Shown here: in pieces, positions 1-6,439 of the stretch
Layout: every line of letters starts with the position of its first letter
How positions within the stretch are numbered: position 1 is the stretch's first letter
Assembly: GCA_937949585.1 (NCBI GenBank)
Contig: CALEDW010000084.1
Span: 1 to 12,125, forward strand
Direction of reading: 5' to 3'
Origin: an uncultured Acidimicrobiia bacterium
GTDB taxonomy: Bacteria > Actinomycetota > Acidimicrobiia > IMCC26256 > CALEDW01
Length of the DNA stretch: 12,125 bases
Notes under the pieces: generated by a model
What the model was told of the DNA's origin: nothing
The model's input: the letters and a program-made list of their open reading frames with translations, nothing else
The model's database searches: none
Program-made: the position numbers and the translations under genes

Positions 1-823
1 GGGCACGGTCCACCATCATGTCGAGGGCGGTCTCGGCCTGGGCGAGCCAGCGCATGCAGTGCGCGAGGCGGGCCGGACCGAGCCGGTACTGGCCGAGCAG
101 GTGCCCTTGACCCCGGCCGCCGAGCATCTGGCGCCCGTGGACGCGCAGGTCCTCGATGAGGATCTCGGAGTGGCCGGTGCCGCCGTGCATCGTCTCGATC
201 TCCCGCACCTCCTTCCAGCCTTCGGCGGGCAGGTCGACGATGAACGCGGTGTTCGCGGCCTGGGGGATCTCGGGATCGTCCTCGGTGCGGCAGATGAGGA
301 TCGCGAAGTTGGCACGGTGGGCCTGGCTGATGAACCACTTGTGACCGTTGATCACCCACTCGTCGCCGTCCGGGTAGGCCCGGGTGCGGATGAGGGTCGG
401 GTCGGAGCCCGCCACCTCCGGCTCGGTCATCGCGAAGCAGGAGCGGGCCACGCCCTCGCACAGGGGCCGCAGGTACCGTTCCTTCTGCTCGTCGGTGCCC
501 CAGTGCAACAGGGTGTGCATGTTGCCCTCGTCGGGGGCCTGGGCGTTGAGTGCGAACGGACCGAAGCGCGACTTGGCCGCCTCGGCCTGCACCATCGCCA
601 TCTCCACGTGCCCGAGCCCCATCCCGCCCCACTCGGCGGGCATGTGCGGCAGCCACAGGCCCCGGGCCTTGGCCTGGGTGCGCATCTCGATCACCGCCTC
701 GATGAGGCCCTTGCGGTCGTCCTCGCGCAGGCCCTGCTCGAGGGGACGCACGACGGTCTGGATGAAGTCCCGCACCCGGGTTCGCAGCTCCTCCAGCTCG
801 GGCGAGAGCGTGAAGTCGATCAT
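1..823 (-). CDS. Acyl-CoA dehydrogenase, ACAD10/11-like (3' end cut by window edge)
   Basis: The first 274 residues are visible, read from ATG at 823-821; the C-terminal part lies beyond base 1. The family oxidises acyl-CoA to trans-2-enoyl-CoA with FAD and passes electrons to ETF in the cytoplasm. The helical N-terminal domain covers about residues 1-125. The flavin/substrate beta-domain follows, with CFAMTEPEVAGSDPT at 129-143 and WVINGHKWFIS at 157-167, both classic for the family. The segment RLGPARLAHCMR at 247-258 resembles the ACAD10/ACAD11 branch (recalled similarity, not searched). The catalytic Glu of most family members is normally near residue 370, so it cannot be checked here. 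The start is divergent from the alcohol dehydrogenase at 879, with a palindromic operator-like site between them. No strong Shine-Dalgarno sequence is seen before the start. The family is near certain; the substrate is unknown. Confidence 0.93.
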   Translation of the reverse strand, partial: MIDFTLSPELEELRTRVRDFIQTVVRPLEQGLREDDRKGLIEAVIEMRTQAKARGLWLPHMPAEWGGMGLGHVEMAMVQAEAAKSRFGPFALNAQAPDEGNMHTLLHWGTDEQKERYLRPLCEGVARSCFAMTEPEVAGSDPTLIRTRAYPDGDEWVINGHKWFISQAHRANFAILICRTEDDPEIPQAANTAFIVDLPAEGWKEVREIETMHGGTGHSEILIEDLRVHGRQMLGGRGQGHLLGQYRLGPARLAHCMRWLAQAETALDMMVDRA

Positions 824-842
824 GGGGCAAGCGTGGGGCCCA

Positions 843-860
843 CTTGACCGCCCGGTCAAG
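843..860. promoter_or_regulatory. Perfect 18-bp palindrome, probable TetR-type operator
   Basis: CTTGACCG (843-850), CC, CGGTCAAG (853-860) form two perfect 8-base arms around a 2-base centre. The site lies in the 55-bp gap between the divergent acyl-CoA dehydrogenase start (823) and alcohol dehydrogenase start (879), 18-19 bases from each. TetR-family regulators of lipid catabolism commonly bind palindromes of this size and spacing (family knowledge). One dimer here could control both genes. The cognate regulator is not identified; no copy of the site was seen next to the TetR gene at 10423-11040. Confidence 0.6.
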
Positions 861-878
861 ACGGGCTCAGCATGAGGC

Positions 879-1952
879 GTGCGTGCGGCGTTGGCCCGGC
901 AGGGCCGGCTGGTGGTGGAAGACCTGCCCGACCCGGAGCCGGGTCCCGGCGAACTGGTGGCGGCGGTTCGGGCCTGCGGGATCTGCGGGTCCGATCTGCA
1001 CACCCTCACCCACGCCTCCTCCTTCGGCGAGCTCGCCGCTGCGATGTCGGGTACGGACGGCGGCGCCCCGGCGTTCGACCCCGAGGGTGACTTCGTGATG
1101 GGCCACGAGTTCTGCGTGGAAGTCCTGGAGCTCGGTCCCGGCACCGACGGGGTCGGGGTGCGGCCCGGCGACCTGGCCGTCTCGATCCCGGTGGTGCTCA
1201 CCCCCACCGGTCTGGTGCCGATCGGGTTTTCGAACGCCTACGGCGGTGCGTACGCCGAGCGGATGCGCCTCAGCGCCGCGCTGTGCGTCAAGGTGCCCGA
1301 CGGGATGGACCCCCGCCTCGCCGCGCTCACCGAACCGACGGCGGTCGGGGTGCACGCCGTGGCCCGGGGGGAGCTCGCCCCGGGCGACGGGGCGCTGGTG
1401 GTGGGCTGCGGGCCGATCGGCCTGGCCGTCATCGCCGCAGCCCGGGCCGCAGGGGTGGAGCCGGTGGTGGCCGCCGACTTCTCCCCGGCGCGGCGGGCCC
1501 TGGCCGTCCGGCTCGGCGCGCACGAGGTGGTCGACCCGGCCGCCGAACCGGCGATCGAGGCATGGCGGCGTATCGGCGGGGCGCGCCGACCGGTGGTGTT
1601 CGAGGCGGTGGGGGTGCCGGGGGTCATCGACCGGATCATGCGTGACGTTCCCCCCCAGACCCGTGTGGTCGTGGTGGGGGTCTGCATGGAAGAGGACCGG
1701 ATCCTGCCGTTGGTGGGGGTGGTGAAGGAGCTCGACCTGCGCTTCGCGTTCGGCTACCAGCCCCACGAGTTCGTCGGGACTCTGCGGCGTATCGCCGAGG
1801 GGGAGCTCGACGTGGGGCCGATGGTCACCGGCCGGGTCGGTCTCGACGGCCTGGACGAGGCGTTCACGGCGCTGGGCCGACCCGACGAGCAGGTGAAGGT
1901 GTTGGTGGAGCCGGACGGGCCGCCCGCGCTCAGCCCGCTGCGCCTGGGCTGA
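879..1952 (+). CDS. Zinc-dependent alcohol dehydrogenase (MDR family)
   Basis: A 357-residue medium-chain dehydrogenase/reductase, expected to oxidise an alcohol or reduce an aldehyde/ketone with NAD(P). The N-terminal GroES-like domain has CGICGSDLH at 33-41 (catalytic zinc Cys36) and GHE at 75-77 (His76). LTEPTAVGVHA offers Glu152 as the third zinc ligand, as in sorbitol/threonine dehydrogenase-type members. The Rossmann motif GCGPIG is at 176-181. An Asp (200) ends the second Rossmann strand, which favours NAD over NADP. The four-cysteine structural-zinc loop usual near residues 90-115 is absent. The GTG at 879 is chosen because it gives the typical MRAALAR opening; an in-frame stop lies just upstream (873-875). 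The ATG at 872 is in another frame. The 3' end overlaps the convergent reductase gene by 23 bases. Substrate unknown. Confidence 0.92.
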   Translation: MRAALARQGRLVVEDLPDPEPGPGELVAAVRACGICGSDLHTLTHASSFGELAAAMSGTDGGAPAFDPEGDFVMGHEFCVEVLELGPGTDGVGVRPGDLAVSIPVVLTPTGLVPIGFSNAYGGAYAERMRLSAALCVKVPDGMDPRLAALTEPTAVGVHAVARGELAPGDGALVVGCGPIGLAVIAAARAAGVEPVVAADFSPARRALAVRLGAHEVVDPAAEPAIEAWRRIGGARRPVVFEAVGVPGVIDRIMRDVPPQTRVVVVGVCMEEDRILPLVGVVKELDLRFAFGYQPHEFVGTLRRIAEGELDVGPMVTGRVGLDGLDEAFTALGRPDEQVKVLVEPDGPPALSPLRLG

Positions 1953-3198
1953 GCGGCGGCGCGCCCGGTCGCAGGGATGCGCCGGGCGGGCGGAACACCC
2001 CCCGCCGCCACCGACGGGGCGTCGCAAGCAGGGCTCGGGGGTAGTCCTCGAACATCCAGCGGGCGAAGCAGCGCCGGGTCCAGTCGCAGGTGTCCACGGC
2101 CGCGAGTGCGGCGTTCGCCCCGAGCGGGTGGGCGAGCACCCGTCCGAGCGCGGCGGCGAGGCGAAGGTCGGTGCCGAGACGATCGACCACCGCCCGCCGG
2201 TACACGGCCGCGACCCGATCGGCCTCGGCGGCCGGGTCGCCGGCGCCGGCCGGGTCCGCATGGGGGGCAGTGACCGCCCGGGCCGCCGCGATGCCGGTGG
2301 CCAGGGCCTGGGCGATGCCCTCCCCGGTCATCGGGTCGACCACCCCGGCGGCGTCGCCGGCGAACAGCACCCGCCCGGCGGCCAGGCACTCGGGACGGAA
2401 GTCGGTGGGGATCGGCCAGGCCCGGTCGCGGTCGTCGGCCTCGACGTTCGGGCCGAGCACCTCGGCGAGCGGGCCCTGCCACAGCTCCCGCCAGCGGCGG
2501 GTGAGGGTGCGGCCGGGGACCGCCGAGTCCCGGGGCACCCCGAACCCCACGTTGGCCCGGCCGCCCGGCAGGGGGAACACCCACGCGTAGCCGGGGAGCA
2601 GCTCGGCGGTGAAGAGCACCCAGAGCCGGTCGTCGCCGATGCCGCGCACGTAGCGCCGGAAGGCCGTCCAGCCCCCGAGCCCCGGGCGGTACGGCGCGCC
2701 GCCCAGCAGGCGTCGCAGCGTGGACCAGGACCCGTCGGCGGCCACCACCCAGCGCGCCCGCTGCGCGGTGCCGTCGGCGGTGACGACCGTCACCCCGTCG
2801 CGCTCGGGGTGCACCTCGGTCACCTCGGCGCCCTCCACCACCTGCACGCCCGCGGCGGCGGCGGTGCGGACGAGCCGGTGGTCGAGATCGCGGCGGGCGA
2901 CGACGGCCGCGTGCCACCCGTCGCCGGGCATCGGCAGCTGCACGCGGCGTCCGCGGGGAGAGACGAGCACCACGCAGCGCACCGCCTGCGCCGACCCGGC
3001 CGGCAGGTCGACGCCGAGGGTCTCGAGGAGCCGCAGCGCCTCGGCGGTGAGGCCGTCGCCGCAGGTCTTGTCGCGGGGGAAGCGCGCCCGGTCGACGAGC
3101 GCCACGCGGGCGCCGCGGCGCGCCCCGGTGATGGCGGCGGCGGCGCCGGCGGGGCCGGCCCCCACCACGAGGACGTCGACATCGGCACCGCCGCGCAC
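1930..3198 (-). CDS. Geranylgeranyl reductase family FAD-dependent oxidoreductase
   Basis: A 422-residue flavoprotein of the geranylgeranyl reductase/FixC (COG0644) family. Members saturate isoprenoid double bonds, for example in the menaquinone side chain (mycobacterial MenJ) or archaeal lipids. The FAD-binding GAGPAG is at 13-18. KTCGDGL at 44-50 is the conserved Lys-x-Cys-Gly signature of this family. ADGSWS is at 154-159. GDAAGVVDPMTGEGI at 281-295 is the second FAD contact and matches the GGR pattern closely. No CxxCxxC cluster is present, so it is not a canonical ETF:quinone oxidoreductase. The GTG start at 3198 has TACCGT exactly six bases upstream and no Shine-Dalgarno sequence, suggesting a leaderless transcript. 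It diverges from etfB and converges with the alcohol dehydrogenase. Menaquinone reduction is a plausible role; an electron link to the neighbouring ETF is speculative. Confidence 0.9.
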   Translation of the reverse strand: MRGGADVDVLVVGAGPAGAAAAITGARRGARVALVDRARFPRDKTCGDGLTAEALRLLETLGVDLPAGSAQAVRCVVLVSPRGRRVQLPMPGDGWHAAVVARRDLDHRLVRTAAAAGVQVVEGAEVTEVHPERDGVTVVTADGTAQRARWVVAADGSWSTLRRLLGGAPYRPGLGGWTAFRRYVRGIGDDRLWVLFTAELLPGYAWVFPLPGGRANVGFGVPRDSAVPGRTLTRRWRELWQGPLAEVLGPNVEADDRDRAWPIPTDFRPECLAAGRVLFAGDAAGVVDPMTGEGIAQALATGIAAARAVTAPHADPAGAGDPAAEADRVAAVYRRAVVDRLGTDLRLAAALGRVLAHPLGANAALAAVDTCDWTRRCFARWMFEDYPRALLATPRRWRRGVFRPPGASLRPGAPPLSPGAAG

Positions 3199-3204
3199 CG
3201 CCCG

Positions 3205-3210
3205 ACGGTA
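3205..3210 (-). promoter_or_regulatory. -10 box of a leaderless promoter for the GGR-family gene
   Basis: On the minus strand TACCGT (3210 to 3205) is followed by six bases and then the GTG start at 3198. This spacing would put the first transcribed base at the start codon. No convincing -35 box is seen. The same hexamer and spacing occur before the membrane-protein gene at 5701. Confidence 0.55.
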
Positions 3211-3285
3211 CCCGCCACGTCCGCGGCGGCCGGCCGGTGCCGGTCCGGTTCGGGGTGCACCGGGACCGGTGGCCGGGGCGTCCGC

Positions 3286-3316
3286 TTCGACACCGCGACC
3301 CGGCGCGGGTCAGAAT
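3286..3316 (+). promoter_or_regulatory. Candidate promoter for etfBA
   Basis: TTCGAC (3286-3291) and CAGAAT (3311-3316) are spaced 19 bases apart, upstream of etfB. The AGAATCTCT stretch is one of few AT-richer patches in this gap. Transcription from here would give a leader of about 50 bases. The match to consensus is modest and the spacer is long. Confidence 0.3.
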
Positions 3317-3332
3317 CTCTCCACACCTGCGC

Positions 3333-3357
3333 CGCCCGGGTGGCCGGGCGCGCCCGG
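3333..3357 (+). other. Overlapping hairpins in the etfB leader
   Basis: CGCCCGG (3333-3339), GTGG loop, CCGGGCG (3344-3350) form a 7-bp stem. CGCCCGG recurs at 3351-3357, so the middle arm could pair with either copy; 3344-3357 is itself a perfect 14-bp palindrome. The element ends seven bases before the ribosome binding site of etfB. It could be a protein-binding site or a leader structure, but GC-rich DNA produces such dyads by chance. Confidence 0.35.
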
Positions 3358-3372
3358 AGTAGTGGGAGAGCC

Positions 3373-4143
3373 ATGAACGTCGTCGTCTGCGTGAAGCAGA
3401 TCCCCGACCCGGCCGTGCCGGGAGAGCTCAACCCCGACCACACGCTGAAGCGGGAGGGGAAGCTCATCCTCGACGAGTCCGACTCCTACGGGGTGGAGAT
3501 GGCCCTGCAGCTGCGCGACGCCGCCGGCGAGGGGGAGGTGATCCTGGTCTCGATGGTCCCGAACCAGGAAGTCTCGGGGTTGCGCCAGGCGCTGGCGATG
3601 GGTGCCGACCGGGCGATCCTCGTGTCCGACGACGCCCTGCACGGTGCCGATGCGCTCACCACCGCCAAAGTGCTGGCCCGCTGTGTCGAGCGCGCCGGCG
3701 CCGTCGACCTGGTGCTCGCCGCCACCGAGTCCACCGACGGCTACACCGGGACCGTGCCGGCCCAGATCGCCGAACTGCTGGGGTGGCCGTCGCTCACGTT
3801 CGCCAAGCACGTCGAGCTCGCCGACGGCAAAGCCCAGATCCAGCGTCAGACCGAAGCCGGCTACGACGACGTGGTGGCGCCGCTGCCGGCGGTGGTGAGC
3901 GTCACGGCCGGCGTGGTCGAACCCCGCTACCCGTCGTTCAAGGGGATCATGGCGGCGAAGAACAAGCCGGTCGACCAGGTGACCACAGCCGATCTGGGGC
4001 TGGGGCCCGACGACCTGGCGCCCCGTCAGCGGATCGTGAACGTCGCCGCCGCGCCGGCCCGGCAGGCCGGGGAGAAGATCGAGGACGACGGCACCGCCCA
4101 CGAGCGGATCGTCGCGTTCCTCGAGGAGCTGAAGGTCGTCTGA
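3373..4143 (+). CDS. etfB: Electron transfer flavoprotein beta subunit
   Basis: A 256-residue EtfB, the AMP-binding subunit of the EtfAB heterodimer. The complex collects electrons from acyl-CoA dehydrogenases and passes them to the quinone pool through an ETF:quinone oxidoreductase. The protein opens MNVVVCVKQIPD (VKQIPD at 7-12). TDGYTGTVPAQIAELLG is at 121-137, the usual nucleotide-binding region. VEPRYPSFKGIMAAKNKP at 182-199 is the EtfB signature. Length is normal for group I ETFs. The ATG at 3373 is chosen because it has GGGAG at 3364-3368 just upstream and gives the canonical N terminus; the frame stays open much further upstream, but that part does not look like protein. etfA follows after ten bases, so the two are cotranscribed. 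Confidence 0.97.
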   Translation: MNVVVCVKQIPDPAVPGELNPDHTLKREGKLILDESDSYGVEMALQLRDAAGEGEVILVSMVPNQEVSGLRQALAMGADRAILVSDDALHGADALTTAKVLARCVERAGAVDLVLAATESTDGYTGTVPAQIAELLGWPSLTFAKHVELADGKAQIQRQTEAGYDDVVAPLPAVVSVTAGVVEPRYPSFKGIMAAKNKPVDQVTTADLGLGPDDLAPRQRIVNVAAAPARQAGEKIEDDGTAHERIVAFLEELKVV

Positions 4144-4153
4144 GGGAGCCGTG

Positions 4154-5113
4154 ATGAAGATCTGGATCTTCGCCGAGGCAGAAGGGGACGCGCCGAGCAC
4201 GGCGACCCTCGAGCTGTGCACCAAGGCCCGGGAACTCGCCGACACCGTCGAGTGTGTCTACGCCGGGTCGAACGCCGACGCGCTGGCCGGCCCGCTCGGC
4301 GAGTACGGGGTCACCACGCTGTACGCCGCCGACGTCGGCGACCGGCTCGTGGGGGTCGTGGGCGCGGCGGCGATCGCCGCGCTCGTCGACGAACACCGGC
4401 CCGACATCATCCTGTTCGCGCAGACGTACGACGGACGGGACGCGATCGCCCGCCTCTCCGCCCGTCTCGACCGGCCGGTGCTCACCAACGGTTCGTCGCT
4501 CACCGTCGACGGCGACACCGTGAAGGTCGGCACGGCGATCTTCGGCGGCAACACGCTGGTCGACGCGGTGTTCGAGGGTCCGAAGCCCTACCTGGCGGCG
4601 ATCCGCCCGAAGTCGTTCTCGGCCGAGCCCGCGGGAGGAGGGGCGGCGGCGGTGGTACCGGTGAGCGGCCTCGAGCTCGGACGGGCCGGGGAGGCCACGG
4701 TGCTGGCCCGCCACGTGGAGGAGCGGGAAGGACCCAAGCTCGAGGAGGCGAGCATCGTGGTGTCCGGCGGCCGAGGGCTGGGGTCGGCCGAGGCTTACGA
4801 GCAGCTCGTCGAACCGTTGGCCAAGCTGCTCGGCGGGGCATCGGGCGCCTCCCGGGCGATCGTCGACGCGGGATGGGTGCCCTACTCCAAACAGGTGGGC
4901 CAGACCGGCAAGACGGTCAAGCCGAAGGTGTACATCGCGCTCGGAATCTCGGGCGCCACCCAGCACATGGTGGGCATGAAGGGTTCCGACCACATCATCG
5001 CCGTGAACAAGGACGGCGAGGCCCCGATCTTCTCGGTGGCCGACCTCGGAATCGTCGGTGACGTGCACAAGGTGGTGCCGAAGCTGCTCGAGGCGTTGCA
5101 GGCCCGCGGCTGA
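4154..5113 (+). CDS. etfA: Electron transfer flavoprotein alpha subunit
   Basis: A 319-residue EtfA, the FAD-carrying subunit that partners EtfB. The N-terminal domain (about 1-185) is the variable Rossmann-like part. The C-terminal FAD domain is textbook: SGGRG at 204-208, VGQTGKTVKPKVYIALGISG at 248-267 followed by ATQH, then NKDGEAPIFSVADLGIVGD at 285-303. GGGAG at 4144-4148 lies five bases before ATG 4154; the GTG at 4151 is in frame but only two bases from it, so ATG is preferred. The gene follows etfB within ten bases. The likely donor in this window is the acyl-CoA dehydrogenase at the left edge, though ETF usually serves many dehydrogenases. Confidence 0.97.
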   Translation: MKIWIFAEAEGDAPSTATLELCTKARELADTVECVYAGSNADALAGPLGEYGVTTLYAADVGDRLVGVVGAAAIAALVDEHRPDIILFAQTYDGRDAIARLSARLDRPVLTNGSSLTVDGDTVKVGTAIFGGNTLVDAVFEGPKPYLAAIRPKSFSAEPAGGGAAAVVPVSGLELGRAGEATVLARHVEEREGPKLEEASIVVSGGRGLGSAEAYEQLVEPLAKLLGGASGASRAIVDAGWVPYSKQVGQTGKTVKPKVYIALGISGATQHMVGMKGSDHIIAVNKDGEAPIFSVADLGIVGDVHKVVPKLLEALQARG

Positions 5114-5135
5114 CCCGCGGTCCCCGACGCGGGTC
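5112..5135. terminator. GC-rich hairpin at the end of etfA
   Basis: GACCCGCG (5112-5119) and CGCGGGTC (5128-5135) are perfect 8-base arms around an 8-base loop. The hairpin begins inside the etfA stop codon and sits between convergent genes. No T-tract follows, which is common for actinobacterial terminators. It could act for both directions. Confidence 0.5.
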
Positions 5136-5138
5136 GTG

Positions 5139-5159
5139 CCGGTCGCGGACGACGACCGG
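5139..5159. terminator. Second hairpin between convergent genes
   Basis: CCGGTCG (5139-5145) and CGACCGG (5153-5159) are 7-base arms with a 7-base loop, four bases after the first hairpin. It lies 24 bases past the stop codon of the minus-strand membrane protein gene, so it is well placed to end that transcript. It lacks a T-tract. Confidence 0.45.
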
Positions 5160-5182
5160 TCGGCCCGGCGTCCGGTGCGGGA

Positions 5183-5701
5183 TCAGCCGGGTCGGAACTC
5201 GGCGGCCACCACCTGCACCTCGGTCCCGCCGCCGCCGGCGACGACGAGGACCATGCGGCCCGCGGGGCCGGCCCAGGTACAGCGCACCGAGTCCCCGTCG
5301 CGCCGGCAGGTCGTGAACGCCAGGTCCGCGGCGAGCCGGTTCGGCACGTCGAAGGCCTGCTCGATCGCCCCGGAGGTCCCCCACCGGCGCGCGGCCGCCG
5401 CGTCCCCGGCCGCCCAGGCGTCGAAGAAGCGCCGGGCCACCAACTCGTCGGTGCGCTCGTCGACCGGCGCGGTCGTCGGGGCCGGCGCCGTGGTGGTCGG
5501 CGGCCCGGCGGTCGCCGTGGTGGCGATCGGGGCGAGCTTGCCGGAATCCTCGTCCTCGGCGGTGGCCAGCAGCACGATGATCACCACCAGGGCCACGAGG
5601 ATCCCGCCGAGCAGGATCGGCACCGCCATGTGCCAGGCCCGGTGCAGGTGCGGGTGGTGCGGGTGCGGAGCCGGTTCGGGGCGCTCCGGCACATCGTCCA
5701 C
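5183..5701 (-). CDS. Single-pass membrane protein with Thr/Pro-rich linker (function unknown)
   Basis: A 172-residue protein not assigned to a named family. The cytoplasmic N terminus is His/Pro-rich (HPHHPHLH at 13-20). One strong hydrophobic helix spans about 25-47, followed by acidic residues, so the rest should be outside the membrane. Residues 58-80 form a Thr/Ala/Pro linker. Residues 81-172 make a small exported domain; RRFFDAWAAGD at 90-100 recalls NTF2-like exported domains, which is only a weak resemblance. Cys132 and Cys141 are the only cysteines and could form a disulfide. The GTG start at 5701 has TACCGT exactly six bases upstream and no Shine-Dalgarno sequence. The gene converges with etfA and no functional link is evident. 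Confidence 0.75.
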   Translation of the reverse strand: MDDVPERPEPAPHPHHPHLHRAWHMAVPILLGGILVALVVIIVLLATAEDEDSGKLAPIATTATAGPPTTTAPAPTTAPVDERTDELVARRFFDAWAAGDAAAARRWGTSGAIEQAFDVPNRLAADLAFTTCRRDGDSVRCTWAGPAGRMVLVVAGGGGTEVQVVAAEFRPG

Positions 5702-5707
5702 GCCGGC

Positions 5708-5713
5708 ACGGTA
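5708..5713 (-). promoter_or_regulatory. -10 box of a leaderless promoter for the membrane protein gene
   Basis: On the minus strand TACCGT (5713 to 5708), six bases, then GTG at 5701. GTGACA (5732 to 5727) resembles a -35 box, but its 13-base spacing is too short for a standard promoter. The hexamer and spacing are identical to those before the gene at 3198. Confidence 0.55.
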
Positions 5714-5764
5714 GCGGCCGGGCGGGTGTCACAGCCCCCGGTACCCTCGCGGCGCCGGGCACGC

Positions 5765-5809
5765 GGGTGATCCCAGGGCGGGTGATCCCAGGGCGGGTGA
5801 TCCCGGGCC
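5765..5809. repeat. Three tandem copies of a 15-bp repeat
   Basis: GGGTGATCCCAGGGC occurs at 5765-5779 and 5780-5794, with a slightly diverged third copy (GGGTGATCCCGGGCC) at 5795-5809. It lies in the divergent 231-bp gap between two membrane-protein genes, about 50-65 bases upstream of the GTG at 5701 and 120 or more bases upstream of ATG 5933. Each copy holds a GATC core flanked by G and C runs. It may be a set of regulator sites or a simple slippage repeat. Apart from the repeat and the -10 box noted at 5708, this gap shows no gene. Confidence 0.85.
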
Positions 5810-5932
5810 GGAGGCCCACGGTCGGGCCGGCGGGCGGCCCGGGGGACCTCACGGTTCGGCGGGGGGTGCGGCAGGGAATGCCGCCGGGCGTTCGGCCGGG
5901 GACGGAAGGTCCGAGCGCAGAAGGGCGGGCGT

Positions 5933-6373
5933 ATGGGCAGGGGCGCGGGCAGGGGTGCGAGTGGAGCTGCGGGTGGAGCCGCAGGTGGGATCAGGCGGCG
6001 GCTCGCGCGCCGGGTCCTCCGGGCAGCCGGGGCCGCCGCGCGGGGGGTGCGGACGGCGGGCCGGCGCACCGCAGAGCGGGTCGGTGCGGCGGCGCGTGCC
6101 ACCGGCCGGGCGGCGGCACGCGCCTGGCGCCGGTTCGCCTCGTACGCGACGTCCTCGGGGTTTCCCGACGAAGCCCTGTGGCGGCGGCTGTTCTTCAACC
6201 TCGTGCTGATGCCGTGTGTCTGGGTCGCGGGGTTCATCGGGCTGATCCTGTATGCCATCGGCTGGCTGGTCGTGGTGGCGGGGATGATCCTCTTCCTCAT
6301 TTACATGAGCCCGTTGATCCTCATGCTGTTCGTCTTCCTCGTCTTCCTCTCCATGGAGACGGACCGCAACTGA
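5933..6373 (+). CDS. Small Ala/Arg-rich membrane protein (function unknown)
   Basis: A 146-residue protein of two unlike halves. Residues 1-68 are almost only Ala, Arg and Gly, with basic residues spaced as in an amphipathic, strongly cationic helix. Residues 84-140 are very hydrophobic and should form two transmembrane helices (about 85-116 and 118-140), ending SMETDRN. I recognise no family. The ATG at 5933 has a purine-rich AAGGGCGGG upstream (5921-5929). A later GTG start at residue 39 is possible and would shorten the basic part. The hydrophobic half makes a real gene likely; the basic half could be low-complexity GC-rich coding sequence. The phosphotransferase gene begins 66 bases downstream but seems to have its own promoter. 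Confidence 0.65.
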   Translation: MGRGAGRGASGAAGGAAGGIRRRLARRVLRAAGAAARGVRTAGRRTAERVGAAARATGRAAARAWRRFASYATSSGFPDEALWRRLFFNLVLMPCVWVAGFIGLILYAIGWLVVVAGMILFLIYMSPLILMLFVFLVFLSMETDRN

Positions 6374-6424
6374 GCGCCGCTTGACCCGACGCCTGCGGTC
6401 GGGACGGTCGCGGCGAGCGGGCCG

Positions 6425-6430
6425 TAGGAT
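6425..6430 (+). promoter_or_regulatory. Candidate -10 box for the phosphotransferase gene
   Basis: TAGGAT matches the TANNNT pattern and ends nine bases before the GTG start at 6440. That would give a leaderless or near-leaderless transcript. TTGACC at 6381-6386 is too far upstream to serve as its -35 box. Confidence 0.4.
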
Positions 6431-6439
6431 CCGCCGATC

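Noticed and set aside
872..1090. ATG at 872 as the start of the alcohol dehydrogenase
   Set aside because: It is in a different frame that soon ends; GTG 879 gives the proper MRAALAR start and full-length protein.
867..2261. A 464-residue minus-strand open frame opposite the alcohol dehydrogenase
   Set aside because: The alcohol dehydrogenase on the plus strand has full family motifs; the opposite frame shows none.
2128..3372. A long plus-strand open frame running into etfB in the same frame, as if EtfB had a 415-residue N-terminal extension
   Set aside because: It is the antisense of the GGR-family gene, has His/Pro/Gly/Arg-rich composition, and etfB has a good ribosome binding site and canonical N terminus at 3373.
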